Source: Bathymodiolus brooksi (Eukaryota > Mollusca > Bivalvia > Mytilida > Modiolidae). Taken from it: a stretch of 64,000 bases of DNA. Both the position numbers and the translations under genes were made by a program. The notes under the pieces are model-generated. The model searched no databases and was not told the DNA's origin. It saw only the letters and a list, made by a program, of their open reading frames with translations. Positions 35,645 through 46,472 of the stretch are shown in pieces; positions within the stretch are counted from its first letter, which is position 1, and every line of letters starts with the position of its first letter. Where the stretch lies: contig OY804580.1 in NCBI GenBank assembly GCA_963680875.1, positions 98,795,353-98,859,352 on the forward strand, in the 5' to 3' direction.

Positions 35645-36748
35645 TACAGTAGAACTTCGCTGGCTCGAACTCGAAGGGACTGTAAAAATCTGTTCGAGCT
35701 ATCGTTAGTTCGAGCCACTGAGGTCCCGTAATATTAGAGAGAAAAAAATCTGGTTCTGACCCGGGGCAGTTTCATTACGATATGATAACTGATGCAGAAT
35801 AAAGTGGGCTTTTCTCGCAAAAAATATTTAATCCATTAGACAATTCTCAAAGACTACGGCTTCTGAATACCTCTTTGGTATCTTCAAACGTTCCTTAGAA
35901 ACATTTTTTCACTTTGTTCGCGATCTATTTTATAAACAGGAAATATGAGGTCGGGTATTAACACTTGGATCGATATCGGTATAATACTGATAATTCGGAT
36001 ATATATTTTTAATGACCAATTTTAAAATTTAGCCATTTTTTTTTTTTTTTTTAATTTGAATTTGAAGAATATTTGTTTCTTTTGGTATAATACACATAAA
36101 AACTCAGGTTAATCGGAATTTCAGAACAAGTACATTTCTTTTGTTTTCGGTATTTAGATGAACCTTGAGACCACACAGTTTGATATTATTCGATCCCAGC
36201 AACTATAAAAATTAAAAAAAAATTAAAATAACATTCTCAATAATAATAATTCATGTAATAACAATTTTAAATATTGTTTTAATCAACTTTATTACGATTG
36301 TAAATATTTGATTGTTTTAATTATTGTCGAGTGTAGGCTCGGCTTGGTAAATCAGCGACACGGGTCTCGGGTTCAATAATTGTTCTTATTAATCGTCAAT
36401 AATCAAGCCACAGCTGAATTTAATGACTAATTAACACAAATGATGACAAGTTTATCCCTCTACCTGTAATTGTTAAGTAAACAATTATCTGTTGGTAATC
36501 TGACATTTATCACACCTTGCAGTAAGCACATTCAACCGTAACATACATCTGTCAATTAAATTGCCATGTTCGAGTTTGGTATACTAAAACTCGTGATTTT
36601 ATTATTGACGGGACCATTTATTGAGTTCGACTGTTCGAGGTATCGGTGTTCGAGCGAAAGTTTTTTTATTTAGAAATATAGGAAAAATTGACCGGACTTT
36701 CAAATCGGTTCGAGCCACCCAAGTTCGAGGCACCGAGGTTTGACTGTA
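35645..36748. mobile_element. pogo/Tc-like non-autonomous DNA element (1.1 kb)
   Basis: Left end TACAGTAGAACTTCGCTGGC TCGAACT and right end, reverse-complemented, TACAGTCAAACCTCGGTGCC TCGAACT form about 27-bp inverted repeats with TA at each end. Multiple TTCGAGC/GCTCGAA motifs lie near both ends. No transposase frame is present. Confidence 0.78.
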
Positions 36749-36928
36749 TAGTGAAACCTGTCGTAAACGAACCTACTTGGTGCCAATTGTTGTGTTCAGA
36801 AAAGACACTTTTTTATTAATTATACAGGTTAAATCAACAAAGATTTCCTACATAGTGATTTTATTTAAAGTTCGGTTTATACAGGATTCTAGTTTATTCA
36901 GATTTCCGTTGAGACAGGTTTCACTGTA
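36747..36928. mobile_element. short TA-flanked MITE (GTGAAACCTG family)
   Basis: Ends TATAGTGAAACCTGTCGTAA and, reverse-complemented, TACAGTGAAACCTGTCTCAA. It shares its left TA with the right end of the previous element. Relatives lie at 52862-53020 and 63152-63329. Confidence 0.75.
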
Positions 36929-36940
36929 GCTGTATCCTAA

Positions 36941-37123
36941 TATAGTCAAACCTGCTCAAGAGGTCACCTCTATTAAGCAGTCACCTATATTTAAAGGTCA
37001 CCCTTTTTTTGTCCTGTCATAGAAAATATCATATGAAATGAACCTTTTTTAAGAGGTCACCTGTCTTAAAAGACCACTTTTTATTTGACCCAAAGGTGAC
37101 CTCGTAATACAGGTTTGACTGTA
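36941..37123. mobile_element. short TA-flanked MITE (AGGTCACC family)
   Basis: Ends TATAGTCAAACCTGCTCAAG and, reverse-complemented, TACAGTCAAACCTGTATTAC, each followed by GAGGTCACC. Relatives are at 23612-23778, 25950-26039 and 56960-57144. Confidence 0.75.
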
Positions 37124-37389
37124 CATAGTGGATAGTGAGTATTACTGTGAAAGTAATTTTATTCGTTGGCACAGATTTTCGTGGTTTCTACAAAATGCAT
37201 TAATCCCTGGGTTCTTGAATTCGTGGTTTCAAACATTACTGGCAACAATAAAAGAGAAAATTGTATTTCGCTAGATTTTAATTTTCATGCTTTGAGTGAA
37301 CCATAAAATCCACGAAAATTAGAACCCCACAATTAATAATGATTTCACAATATTTGTTTCTCAAACTCTCTATTGTTGTTCTACCTTAC

Positions 37390-37497
37390 CCTTTTAATAA
37401 TTTATACAGCATACACCCGAACGAAAACCAATCAGCACTGGAATCATAGGGTGTACCTTTAGATAAAACTTCTGGGGCCATATACCCATGGGTACCT
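37390..37497 (-). CDS. GRK2: GRK2 exon: activation segment and APE, alpha-F
   Basis: The exon is 108 nt, starts with one base that completes a Val codon and ends with two bases of a Gly codon. The acceptor is TTTTTCAG and the donor GTAAG. It encodes [20 protein letters not shown] and [24 protein letters not shown] is the peptide-binding P+1 loop and APE motif. ADWFSFGC is the conserved alpha-F core, where human GRK2 has Leu in place of the second Phe. There is no activation-loop Thr, as expected for GRKs, which are activated by receptor docking rather than by loop phosphorylation. Confidence 0.96.
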
Positions 37498-38419
37498 CTG
37501 AAAAATATAAATAATACATATAATTTCTGAGGCCATAATTATACAGGTGGGTATCTCTGAAAAATATAAATCATATATACAATATATGTACATTGTCAGA
37601 AAATTTAAAATTTATTTGTAGTTGCTTTAGAAACAGGTAGAAAAGTGAGCCTTTGGCACTTATACTGTTACTGTTTTTTACCTTAGCTCTACATGAATCA
37701 TGTAACAGAAAAGCTTTATTATGTCCATGACTATATAACAGTGAAGCTTATTTGACCCCCTTTATTAGTACTCAATAATCTTACAATGACAGGATAGACA
37801 TCATTATTCTTAAGCTTCTGGGGCCAAGAAATGCATGAATGTCAAATGACGGCAAACTTTTACCGGTAAGCCAAATTTGGTTTCAATCCATGCAGCAATT
37901 ATTTGAAGTTTGAAATATGAAAAACTGATGGACACCAAGGTTGGTTTAATTTGGTTCAGTGGTTTGATAGGAGAATATTTAAATGTGACACCAAGTGATT
38001 AAAATACCTCACATAACCGTTTGAGGAAGGCAAGTTAAAAAATGTAAGGTATTTCTTAGTGCAAAATAAGGTCAAGGACATGTCATAAGTTCCTAATTTT
38101 TATGGATTACAAGTGTGATCATGGCAGAACATCTTGTCGGTTCCAGACATAACCCAATTCAGTCAAGTTCAAATTTCATACCAATATTAGTTATTAACAG
38201 GAGGGAAAGTGTTGGGAATCTCATTCACTAGTTTAACCCTGCCACATTATTGTGTCTGTCCCAAACGAGGAGCTAGAATTCAATAGTTTCTATTGCTGTC
38301 TTGTCAAAAAAAATATAATTCTGCTTGACAACACTGCTGACCATTGTAGTTATTACTATTAAAATGTTCATATTACACCCTTGTAAGTGGTAATAGTGAC
38401 TTAATAATTGTATACTTAC

Positions 38420-38514
38420 ACACTTGCATGAGGTTTTTTCTTTGAAAAATCACAAGCCAAGCCTAAATCTGATATTCGTACATGACCATTCTCATCTAGT
38501 AATATATTAGCAGG
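38420..38514 (-). CDS. GRK2: GRK2 exon: catalytic loop end and DLG magnesium loop
   Basis: The exon is 95 nt: 31 codons plus two bases completed by the next exon. The acceptor is ATTTTACAG and the donor GTAAGT. It encodes [20 protein letters not shown] followed by [14 protein letters not shown] replaces the usual kinase DFG, a hallmark of GRKs, and [14 protein letters not shown] is a near match to GRK2/3. The Asp of DLG coordinates Mg-ATP in the family. Confidence 0.96.
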
Positions 38515-38639
38515 CTGTAAAATTAAAATGGAAAAAAAATGAAACATCACGTTTTTTTTTAATATATTTTACTGTGTATTTCACGACTTTGTACAACAGT
38601 CCTTGATATATTACCGGTAATACAAATTTAATGTTTGGA

Positions 38640-38915
38640 GTGAGTGAGTGATTGTTGTTTAACGCCAAAAGAACAATATTTCAGCTATATTATGACCAGA
38701 ACAAGTTACATTTCAATGAGATGATGATGAAGTCCTCTTTGTACTAGACCATCATACAGTCTGTGGGTAGACATATTGCTCCACATTATCCTGATTCTGA
38801 GCCAACCAGTCTTTGGTCTTGCTCCTTAATGCCACATGCTTAGCAGAGAAGCAGCAATGGCTCAAACCCACAATCTACCCAAGGTGAGCACACTGATCAT
38901 AACATCACAGATGCA
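38640..38915 (-). mobile_element. SINE-B copy in GRK2 intron
   Basis: GAGTGATTGTTGTTTAACGC CAAAAG to CTCAAACCCACAATCTACCC; the head is shortened. Confidence 0.78.
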
Positions 38916-39006
38916 GTTTTTAATATTTGGACATTTCATAATATTTATAATAACTTGTCACCTAAAATCTAGACACATACCTGAATCCAGTATTGGTTTG
39001 TTTGAT

Positions 39007-39256
39007 AGATGTTTAACACCACTTTCAACAATATTTCAGCTATATCGTGGCACAGTTTTATTGGTGGGGGAAACCGGAGTACCCGGGGAAAACCACTATC
39101 CTGTCGCAAGTCACTGACAAACTTTATAACATAATGTTGTATCGAGTACACCTCACCTGAGTGGGATTCAAACTCACAACGTTAGTGGTGATAGGCCCTG
39201 ATCACATAGGTAGTTATAAATCCAACTACCATTCGATCACAACCACGATGGCCCCT
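39007..39256 (-). mobile_element. SINE-A copy, near full length
   Basis: GATGTTTAACACCACTTTCA to CATTCGATCACAACCACGAT; B box within GGGATTCAAACTCAC. Confidence 0.85.
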
Positions 39257-39668
39257 GGCTGATAGGAACTCAGCCAATAGGAACAAAAATCAATATTGAC
39301 CAAGTAATCCTGTATTGGCCTTGTAAACCTATACATCTTGAAGGGACCGTTCATTGTTATCTAAAATAATGGTATAGTAGTTACATTTTGTAGTTCATAA
39401 TTTATCTTATTGCATAGCAGCATAATATTACATGTAGCCAAAAGCTAGGGTGTAATTTTTCTTGATATTTACATAAGTGCAATACTGCTTCAAATCATGA
39501 TGCTATCAACATGCAAAAAAGAAGAGCGTGAAGATACCAAAGGGAAAATCAGAATCTGTAAATTGAAGAACAGACAACAAAATGGTGCTCACATTATTTT
39601 TAAAGTTTTGCTACACATAAATACAATGAACGGTTAAGACCAAGCATATTAAAGTATATTGTACCTTA

Positions 39669-39924
39669 GGGACCGACCATTTAACTTGCAGGGGGGGGTT
39701 ATGGTTTTTTGTTTCATTCAGAATTTTTTTTTCGGACAACACAAGAGTGAGAATATTTTTTTTTTGTCAGGCAAAGCACAATTTTTTTTTCCAGAATTTA
39801 ACATTAGGTTATATGACAAAAACTCTGAATCAGATTTTTTTTTTCCCTCCACCAAAATCAGAATATTTTTTTAGAAAAAAACCATAACCTCCCCCCCCCC
39901 CCTGGAAGTTAAATGGTCCGTCCC
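39669..39924. mobile_element. PIF/Harbinger-like MITE
   Basis: Terminal inverted repeats GGGACCGACCATTTAACTT and (reverse complement of the right end) GGGACGGACCATTTAACTT extend through a G8/C12 tract and TTATGGTTTTTT. Both ends are flanked by TTA (39666-39668 and 39925-39927), the TWA-type target duplication of PIF/Harbinger elements. The 71-codon ORF inside is repeat-derived. Confidence 0.82.
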
Positions 39925-40485
39925 TTACAGAATTACAGAATATTGACCAATATTCGTGCAATAACCCTATTTACTAAATTAACTGTATTTATGATTAATA
40001 AGGCTATATTAGAAAAATAATTTCCTTTAATCATGTAATATCAATTTTCTCAGCGACCAGAAAGATATGAAATACAAGCATTTCAGGTTGTTATTTTTTT
40101 GTTTGTTTTTACATATTCCGATCTGGGCAGAGACAAAAAAAAATTCAATTCAGTAAACACTGGACCAAAATATTCATGACTTTAAAAAAGTCAGAGTACA
40201 CACAATTTCAATCGGAGATCAGATTAAGCAGGGCTTTCAATATTTTTCAAGTGTACCAGTACTTCACTATTTACAGGCGGTACTTTTTTACTAAAATTTT
40301 AAAAATGTTCATGAAGATCTTATACAATACTCTTTAATATCAGGAGGTACCAAAGACCATTTTAGGCGGGGGGAAAGTATGTGGTAGCGCTCCTTACTGA
40401 AAGGCCTGTTAAAGCCATTAAATTTGGAGAAACTCTGCTAAATTCAGGTTTGTTGGCATCTCTGCCTACGTTATATACATCTTAC

Positions 40486-40701
40486 CTTTAAATCTCTATA
40501 AACAACATATCTGTTATGCATGTGTTCTAAACCAAGAATAACTTCCGCTGCATAAAATCTGACTTCTCTCTCGGAGAAGACGCCATGTTGAGACAGATGA
40601 TAGTGTAAGTCTCCCCCATTCATTAAGTCTAAGATGAAACACAGTTTTTCTGGTGTTTGAAAAGCATATGTCATACATACAATAAACGGGCTTCCTTCTT
40701 G
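40486..40701 (-). CDS. GRK2: GRK2 exon: kinase hinge, alpha-D/E and start of catalytic loop
   Basis: The exon is 216 nt (72 codons), phase 0 at both ends, with acceptor TTTTTACAG and donor GTAAG. It encodes the strand entering the hinge ([11 protein letters not shown]), the ATP-pocket hinge region [23 protein letters not shown] typical of GRK2/3, and helix E through YRDLK, which carries the catalytic Asp. The next exon supplies PANILL and completes the catalytic loop. It is the most upstream exon I can find. The glycine-rich loop and catalytic lysine exons that must precede it are not seen between 40702 and 64000. A kinase-like ORF in this interval stops at the donor simply because the splice site ends the exon. 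Confidence 0.97.
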
Positions 40702-40747
40702 CTGTAAAAATCAAATAAAAACACACTTTAATACTGATATATAATAT

Positions 40748-41010
40748 GGGTGAGAGTTATGGTGTTTAACGTCACTTTCAACAACATTTCAGTAATATTG
40801 TGGCGGTCAGTTTTATTGGTGGAGGAAACTGGAGTAACTGGAAAATACCACCGATCTGCCGCAAGTCACTGACAAACTTTATAACATAATGTTGTATCAA
40901 GTACATCTCGCCTGAGTGGGGTTCGAACTCACAATGTACATGTAAGTGGTGATAGACACTGATTGCATATGTAGTTGTAAATCCAACTAGCATACGATCA
41001 TGACCACGAA
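40748..41010 (-). mobile_element. SINE-A copy beside the most upstream GRK2 exon
   Basis: GTGAGAGTTATGGTGTTTAA to CATACGATCATGACCACGAA; B box within GGGGTTCGAACTCAC. It starts about 47 bp from the exon acceptor at 40702. Confidence 0.85.
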
Positions 41011-41087
41011 GGCTCCATTATATAATATGATAAATTAGCAATGTTACTTAACTCAAATAATCTTTTATATGAAAATTTACACTACAT

Positions 41088-41440
41088 GTCTCACTCTTAA
41101 AAAGCCCCCTTCACCAAAAGCCACCCTCTTATCAGGCTAGATTTCAGGGTTGGGTTATGGTGTTTAATGCCACTTTCAACAATATTTTAGTGGAGGATAC
41201 CAGAATACCCAGAAAAAACCATCAGCATGTCTGAAGTCACTGACAAACTTTATCTCATACTGTTGTATCGAGTACACCTCATCATGAGTGGGATTTGAAC
41301 TCATAACTTTGGGGCTAGATTTCAGATTCATAGAGATAGTAAAGTACTACTAAATTGCCCCCCCCCCCCCCCCCCCCCAGCTCCATGAGAGGCTATACCT
41401 CTTAGAAGGTGTGGCCTTACAAGAGAGGGACTACTGTATG
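41088..41440. mobile_element. MITE relative interrupted by a SINE
   Basis: Degenerate left end TCTCACTCTTAAAAAGCCCC and right end AGAGAGGGACTACTGTA match the 42923 family. The middle includes a C24-like tract (about 41357-41380) and the SINE-A copy at 41148-41312. Confidence 0.55.
41148..41312 (-). mobile_element. SINE-A copy with 13-bp target-site duplication
   Basis: GGCTAGATTTCAG occurs at 41135-41147 and 41313-41325, directly flanking the SINE. The copy lacks part of the middle and the outer head. Confidence 0.85.
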
Positions 41441-42689
41441 GGTACATGGAAATCCAATAAGTATATGATCGTGATCACAGTTTATGACCTAATTTATGAA
41501 AATTTTAAGAAGAAAAAACGTTGTTTTACCAGGTAATAAATAAACTAGAAAATACAAAACCAGTCCTCCAAATGAAAATTTGAATTTATTGGTCCATATC
41601 AAATTCTTGAATTTATTTTTATATAGTTCTAAATAAAAAGTGAAAAAATTTACTGGTCCAAATGAAATTTTACTGGTCTTGGGTTGGAGGACCAATGCTC
41701 ATTGTGAGAACTGCAAAACATTTGATAAATACCATTCAGTAACAAATCTATTACTTTTACAATTAGGTCATCAACGTGTGATATTTCTATGTTGTCATCC
41801 TGTGTATTGGTTATTTTTTTATCAGAATTTCATTTGCTGTTATGGTAATAAGTGATGTGTGATGAGATTAATTGCCTCTTGTCTTCATTCACCAATGAAA
41901 TACAATGTTTCTCTCTTAAGGGCAAGGTCACACTGGTACACTTGTACAATATGCAAGAGTATGTTTCGCAAAGTGCACACCAATGTTTGGCAATTTTTTT
42001 ACTGACTTCTTTCACAGTGTTAGGCATTATACTTATGATATAACTAAGGCATTTGTTACTGTACCAAAACAATCAATCATTTACTTAATCATTTTTAAAG
42101 GAAAAAGTTCCAATGACATGGATTTTACCGAATATAATCTTAACCTTGTATCATGAAAACCCATATCGCAGCATCCCTCGTTTCCTACCAATTTGGACGA
42201 AACAAAACAAATTTCTCCTGATAGTGCCCACCCAATAAATTCTATATTACTTAACAGCATTGAACCAAGTTAGATGACTACGAATCTGTCCTAGTAAAGA
42301 AAAGACAAAATTAAATCTTATACTACTACAATGTTGTATCTATACTAACATTACAACGCGAGACACAAATGACATACTGTAATATTCCCCGAAGATCTCG
42401 TATGATCTCGTATGATCATATGAATCATCACAGAAATTCTTAAAGTCATGTAATTCTTGCTTTTTCTTCAGTTACTTGTTACTTGTATTGATTTAAGCTA
42501 AATCCAAAACCATTGTTTTTTGCTAATGACAAGATGAGAGAGCTTACACATTAAAATCAATAAGACTGGCTTCAACAATATCTGACCATGGGGAGTACAA
42601 ACATTCCTAGTTCAAAGAATTCTCTATTTTGTATTAATTTCCAATATACAAAATATTTAGTATGTTGGATAAATGTAGGTTGGTTTATA

Positions 42690-42872
42690 GTGTTAAATGG
42701 CACGTTCAACAATATTTCAGTTATATCGTGGCGGTCAGTTTTATTGGTGGAGGAAACTGGAGTACCCGGAGAAAACCACCGACTTGTCGCAAGTCACTGA
42801 CAAACTTTATCATATCATGTTATATCGAGTACACCTCGCCATGAACAGGATTCAAATTCACAACGCTAAGGA
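42690..42872 (-). mobile_element. SINE-A copy, head truncated
   Basis: AGTGTTAAATGGCACGTTCA to GAACAGGATTCAAATTCACA. The flanks TTGGATAAATGTA (42664 and about 42878) form a probable target duplication. Confidence 0.8.
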
Positions 42873-42922
42873 TGTATTGGATAAATGTAAATTTTTGGTT
42901 TGCAGAAATATGTATTTCATAT

Positions 42923-43141
42923 TAGTAGTCCCCGTCTTATAAGGCCCCCCCTTCTAGAATGAAAACATGGCCTTATAAGAGGGGGACAATTTAGTAGTAT
43001 TTTACTATCTCAGTACAACTGAAATCTGAGGTTGGCAATTTGTGAAATTAAAAAAAGACCTTATAAGAGTTGGACTTTAAAAAAAAAAACAACATTTGTT
43101 ATAAAATATTGTGTGAGGGCTCTTATAAGAGGGGGACTACT
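42923..43141. mobile_element. foldback/MITE with CTTATAAG ends
   Basis: TAGTAGTCCCCGTCTTATAA and, reverse-complemented, AGTAGTCCCCCTCTTATAAG are inverted ends. A relative at about 41088-41440 (GGCCTTACAAGAGAGGGACT at its right end) has a SINE inserted in it. Confidence 0.7.
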
Positions 43142-44389
43142 TTAAGAAAAACTATCTGTGACAACATCTTATCTTTAAAATTATCATGATTTTCTTCAAT
43201 ATGTTAACAAAATTTATCCTACAGAACTCACTTTCAACGAGATTGACATTAATAGTGTCTCATTTCAAATTAACGCTGGGGTTTATGACAAAAGAGATGG
43301 CGTTTTTTTCTCCTTTTAGTAAATTTTCCTTTTTTTCTCTTTTTTTTTTGTAACGGCAACATCTCTTAAAAACAATCATATAGAATATACATAAATTTCA
43401 ATGAATTCATTTCAGCCTTAATATTCGTAAGATTATTTTTTAGAAATTACTGAACATAATACAGGACTTTCAATATTTTTCAACTGTGCCAGTACTTCAC
43501 TATTTACTGCTGGTACTTTTTCATAAAATTTGAAAAGAAATTCATGTATATCTTATGTAACAATCTTTGAAATTAGGAGGTACCAATTACCATTGTAAGT
43601 GGGTAAAAGTACCTGGCATCCCCCCTTATTGAAAGACCTAATAATTACGTAATTCCAGAAATAAAACTTTTTTCACATCATGGCTATAATTTCAATAAAC
43701 TATTGAAAACATCTCCCTTCATTTAATTAATTTAATAAATATCATATATACAAATCTAGTTCAACTTTCAAAGATTTACTCAAACTAGAGGCTCAGTGGG
43801 CTGAGCCTGTCTCGCTCACCTTTCATTCTGCTTTGAGGAAACTTAATACAGAACCTTCCATAGGTGCTTCCCACCAAATTCCGGTTCATTTTGGCAAAGC
43901 AGTTTCAGAGAAGAAGATTTTTAGAAATCGACCAATCTAAAACAAGAATTGCCTGTGGCAGCCATGTTTGTCAATGGATCAAAATGAAATGACCAATCTC
44001 TATAGATGACCTTCCATAGATGCTTCTTGCCAAGTTTCATATCATTTGGCGAAGCGGCTTTAGAGGAAAAGCTGTTTTAGAAATCAACCAATAAGAAACA
44101 AGAATTGCCTACGACGGCCATGTTTGTTAACGGATCATAACGGAATGAGCAATTCCCATAGAAGACCTTCCATAGATGCTTCCTACCACGTTTTGATCCA
44201 TTTGGCCAAGCTGTTTCAGAGTAGAAGATTTTTAGAAATCAACCAATCAGAAACAAGAATTGCCTGTGGCGGCCATGTTTGTTAATGGATCGGGACAAAA
44301 TGAGCACTCTTCATAGAGAACTGCCCATAGATGCTTCATACCAAGTTTCGGTTCATTTGGCCGAGCGGTTTCAGAGGAGAAGAATTTTA

Positions 44390-45915
44390 ACTAGAGGCTC
44401 CCAGGAGCCTGTATAGCTCACCTGGGTATAACACCAGTCAATAAAACTTGATAACTTCGGTAAAAAAATAACAAATGTAGCCCTCATCATTGCAGACCCC
44501 TTATCCAAAAAAATTTGGGTAGGGATTCCCCCTTTAATGTAAGTTATCAAAATTGCTGTAAAAAAAAAACCATATATGTCAATGATTCTCAAAATTTAGC
44601 TTCACATTTTGTAATAGAGTTGCTTCCCTTTGATTATTTGAGTAACCAAAAGCAGTGTCAACAAAAAAATGCATTTCAAGAGGAATAACTCTTCACACAC
44701 TTGTCGCACATTTTCAACTGTGGGAAATTTTTTGTAGATCTTGACATGCTGAACATTTTTGCAGTTTAAACTTTCCCTCTATCTCTAATAGTTTTTGAGA
44801 TATAAGATGAAAGTATTAAAATTTAGAACATTTTGATGGAAAAAGGGCAATAACTCCAAAATGGGTAATGGGATTTACTTCACAATTGCGGGGTAGGTAT
44901 ATCTTGACATGCTGCAAATTTTTGCAATTCAAAATTGCACGATATGTAGATCTTGACATACTGAACATGTTTGCTGTTTAAACTTAACATCTATCTCTTA
45001 TAGATTTTGAAATAAAGGACGAAAAGTATTAAAATTTTGAAAATTTGATGAAAAAAGGGTAATAACTCCAAAATGGGTAATGGGATTTACTGCAAAATTG
45101 CAGGGTAGGTAGATCTTGACATGCTGCACATTTTTGCAATTTAAACTTAACATCTATCTCTTATAGTTTTTGAAATATAAGACGAAAAGCATTAAAATTA
45201 AAAAAAAAAAAAAAATTAAAAAGGGCAATAACGCCAAGATGGGTAATCAGATTTACTTCAAAATTGCAGGATAAGTAGAACTTGATATGTTGAACATGTT
45301 TGCAGTTTCAACTTACCATCTGTCTCTTATAGTTTTTGAAAAAGGACGAAAAGTATTAAAATTTTGAAAATTTGATGAAAAAAGAAAAATAACTCCAAAA
45401 TGGGTAATGGGATTTACTTCAAAATTGCACGGTATGTAGATCTTGACATGCTGAACATTCTTGCAATTTAAACTTAACATTTATCTCTTATAGCTTTTGA
45501 AATACAAGACGAAAAGTATTAAAATTTTAAAAAATTGATGAAAAAAGAGCAATAACTCCAAGATGGGTAATCAGATTTACTTCAAAATTGCAGGGTAGGT
45601 AGATCTTGCTGTGCTGATCATTTTTATCCCTGTCAGATTTTTGATATTATTAACGGTTTTGGAGTTATTACCCAAAACCTGCAATTTTACCATATGTTCT
45701 ATTTTTAGTAACAGCGGCCAGGTTGGTTGATGCACGGCATCACCGGACGCAATTTTGAAACTAGACACCCTAGTGATGATTCAGACCAAGTTTGGTTTCC
45801 ATTGGTCTAGTACTTTCAGAGGAGAAGATTTTTGAAAAAGTTTACGACGTACGACGGAGACAGACGCCAAGTGATGGCAATAGCTCACCTGACCCTTTGG
45901 GTTAGGTGAGCTAAA
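44390..45915 (+). mobile_element. nested hairpin-bounded element with 175-bp units
   Basis: The 5' hairpin is AGGCTCC-CA-GGAGCCT and the 3' hairpin is TAGCTCACCT-G-ACCC, loop TTT, GGGT-T-AGGTGAGCTA. The interior differs from the other copies. About five units of roughly 175 bp contain GGGCAATAACTCCAAAATGG, GGTAGATCTTGACATGCTGA and CTTATAGTTTTTGAAATA. Near the 3' end is GACGTACGACGGAGACAGAC. It sits inside the outer element at a TTTTAA/AAAAT site. Confidence 0.85.
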
Positions 45916-46472
45916 ATCAGCCAATCAGAAACAAGAGTCGTCTGTGGCGACCATGTTTGTTAACGGATCGGGACAAAATTAGCAATCTTTACAGAGGACC
46001 TTCCATAGATGCTTTCTACCAAGTTTCGCTTCATTTGGCCAAGCGGTTTCAGAGAAGATTAAAAAACATCAGCCAATCAGAAAAAAGAATTGCCTGTGGT
46101 GGCCATGTTGGTTAATGGATTGGGACGAAATGAGAATTCTTTATAGAGGACCTTCCATAGATGCTTCCAACCAAGTTTCAGTTCATTTGGTTGAGGGGTT
46201 TCAAAGGCATATATCTGTAATTCATTTCAGATATCTGTATAGAGATAACTGCATTTTGAATACAGATATCTATATTTAAACAAGAGTTATCTTTCTTTTT
46301 ACAGAGGAGAAGATTTCTTAGAAATCAACCAATCAGAAACAAGAATTGCCTGTGGTGGCCATGTTTGTTAACCAATCGGGACAAAATGAGCAATTCTTAT
46401 AGAGGACCTTCCATAGATGTTTCCTACCAAGTTTCGGTTCATTTAGCCAAGCGGTTTCAGAGGAGAAGATTA

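Larger units (their letters stand above)
22073..40701 (-). other. GRK2: GRK2/3-type receptor kinase gene, 3' two thirds (ten exons)
   Basis: Ten exons read on the minus strand join without a frameshift into 456 residues ending in TAG. Established knowledge: GRK2/3 kinases phosphorylate agonist-occupied seven-transmembrane receptors at the plasma membrane so that arrestin can bind; the C-terminal PH domain binds G-beta-gamma and phosphoinositides. Seen here, numbering the recovered residues: kinase domain from 1, catalytic loop YRDLKPANILL at 68-78, DLG (the GRK form of DFG) at about 93-95, MAPE at 110-113, AGC tail with HPFF at about 203-206, terminal RH helices around 255-285, and a PH domain at about 310-420. 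Aligned by the catalytic Asp, residue 1 corresponds to about human 248, so a full protein would be near 700 residues (human GRK2 is 689). The PH domain excludes GRK1/4/5/6/7. The N-terminal exons are absent from the window. Confidence 0.96.

Noticed and set aside
41357..41380. Biological meaning of the C-homopolymer tracts (also near 6385 and 39890)
   Set aside because: Homopolymer lengths are unreliable and occur inside MITE remnants; nothing further can be supported.
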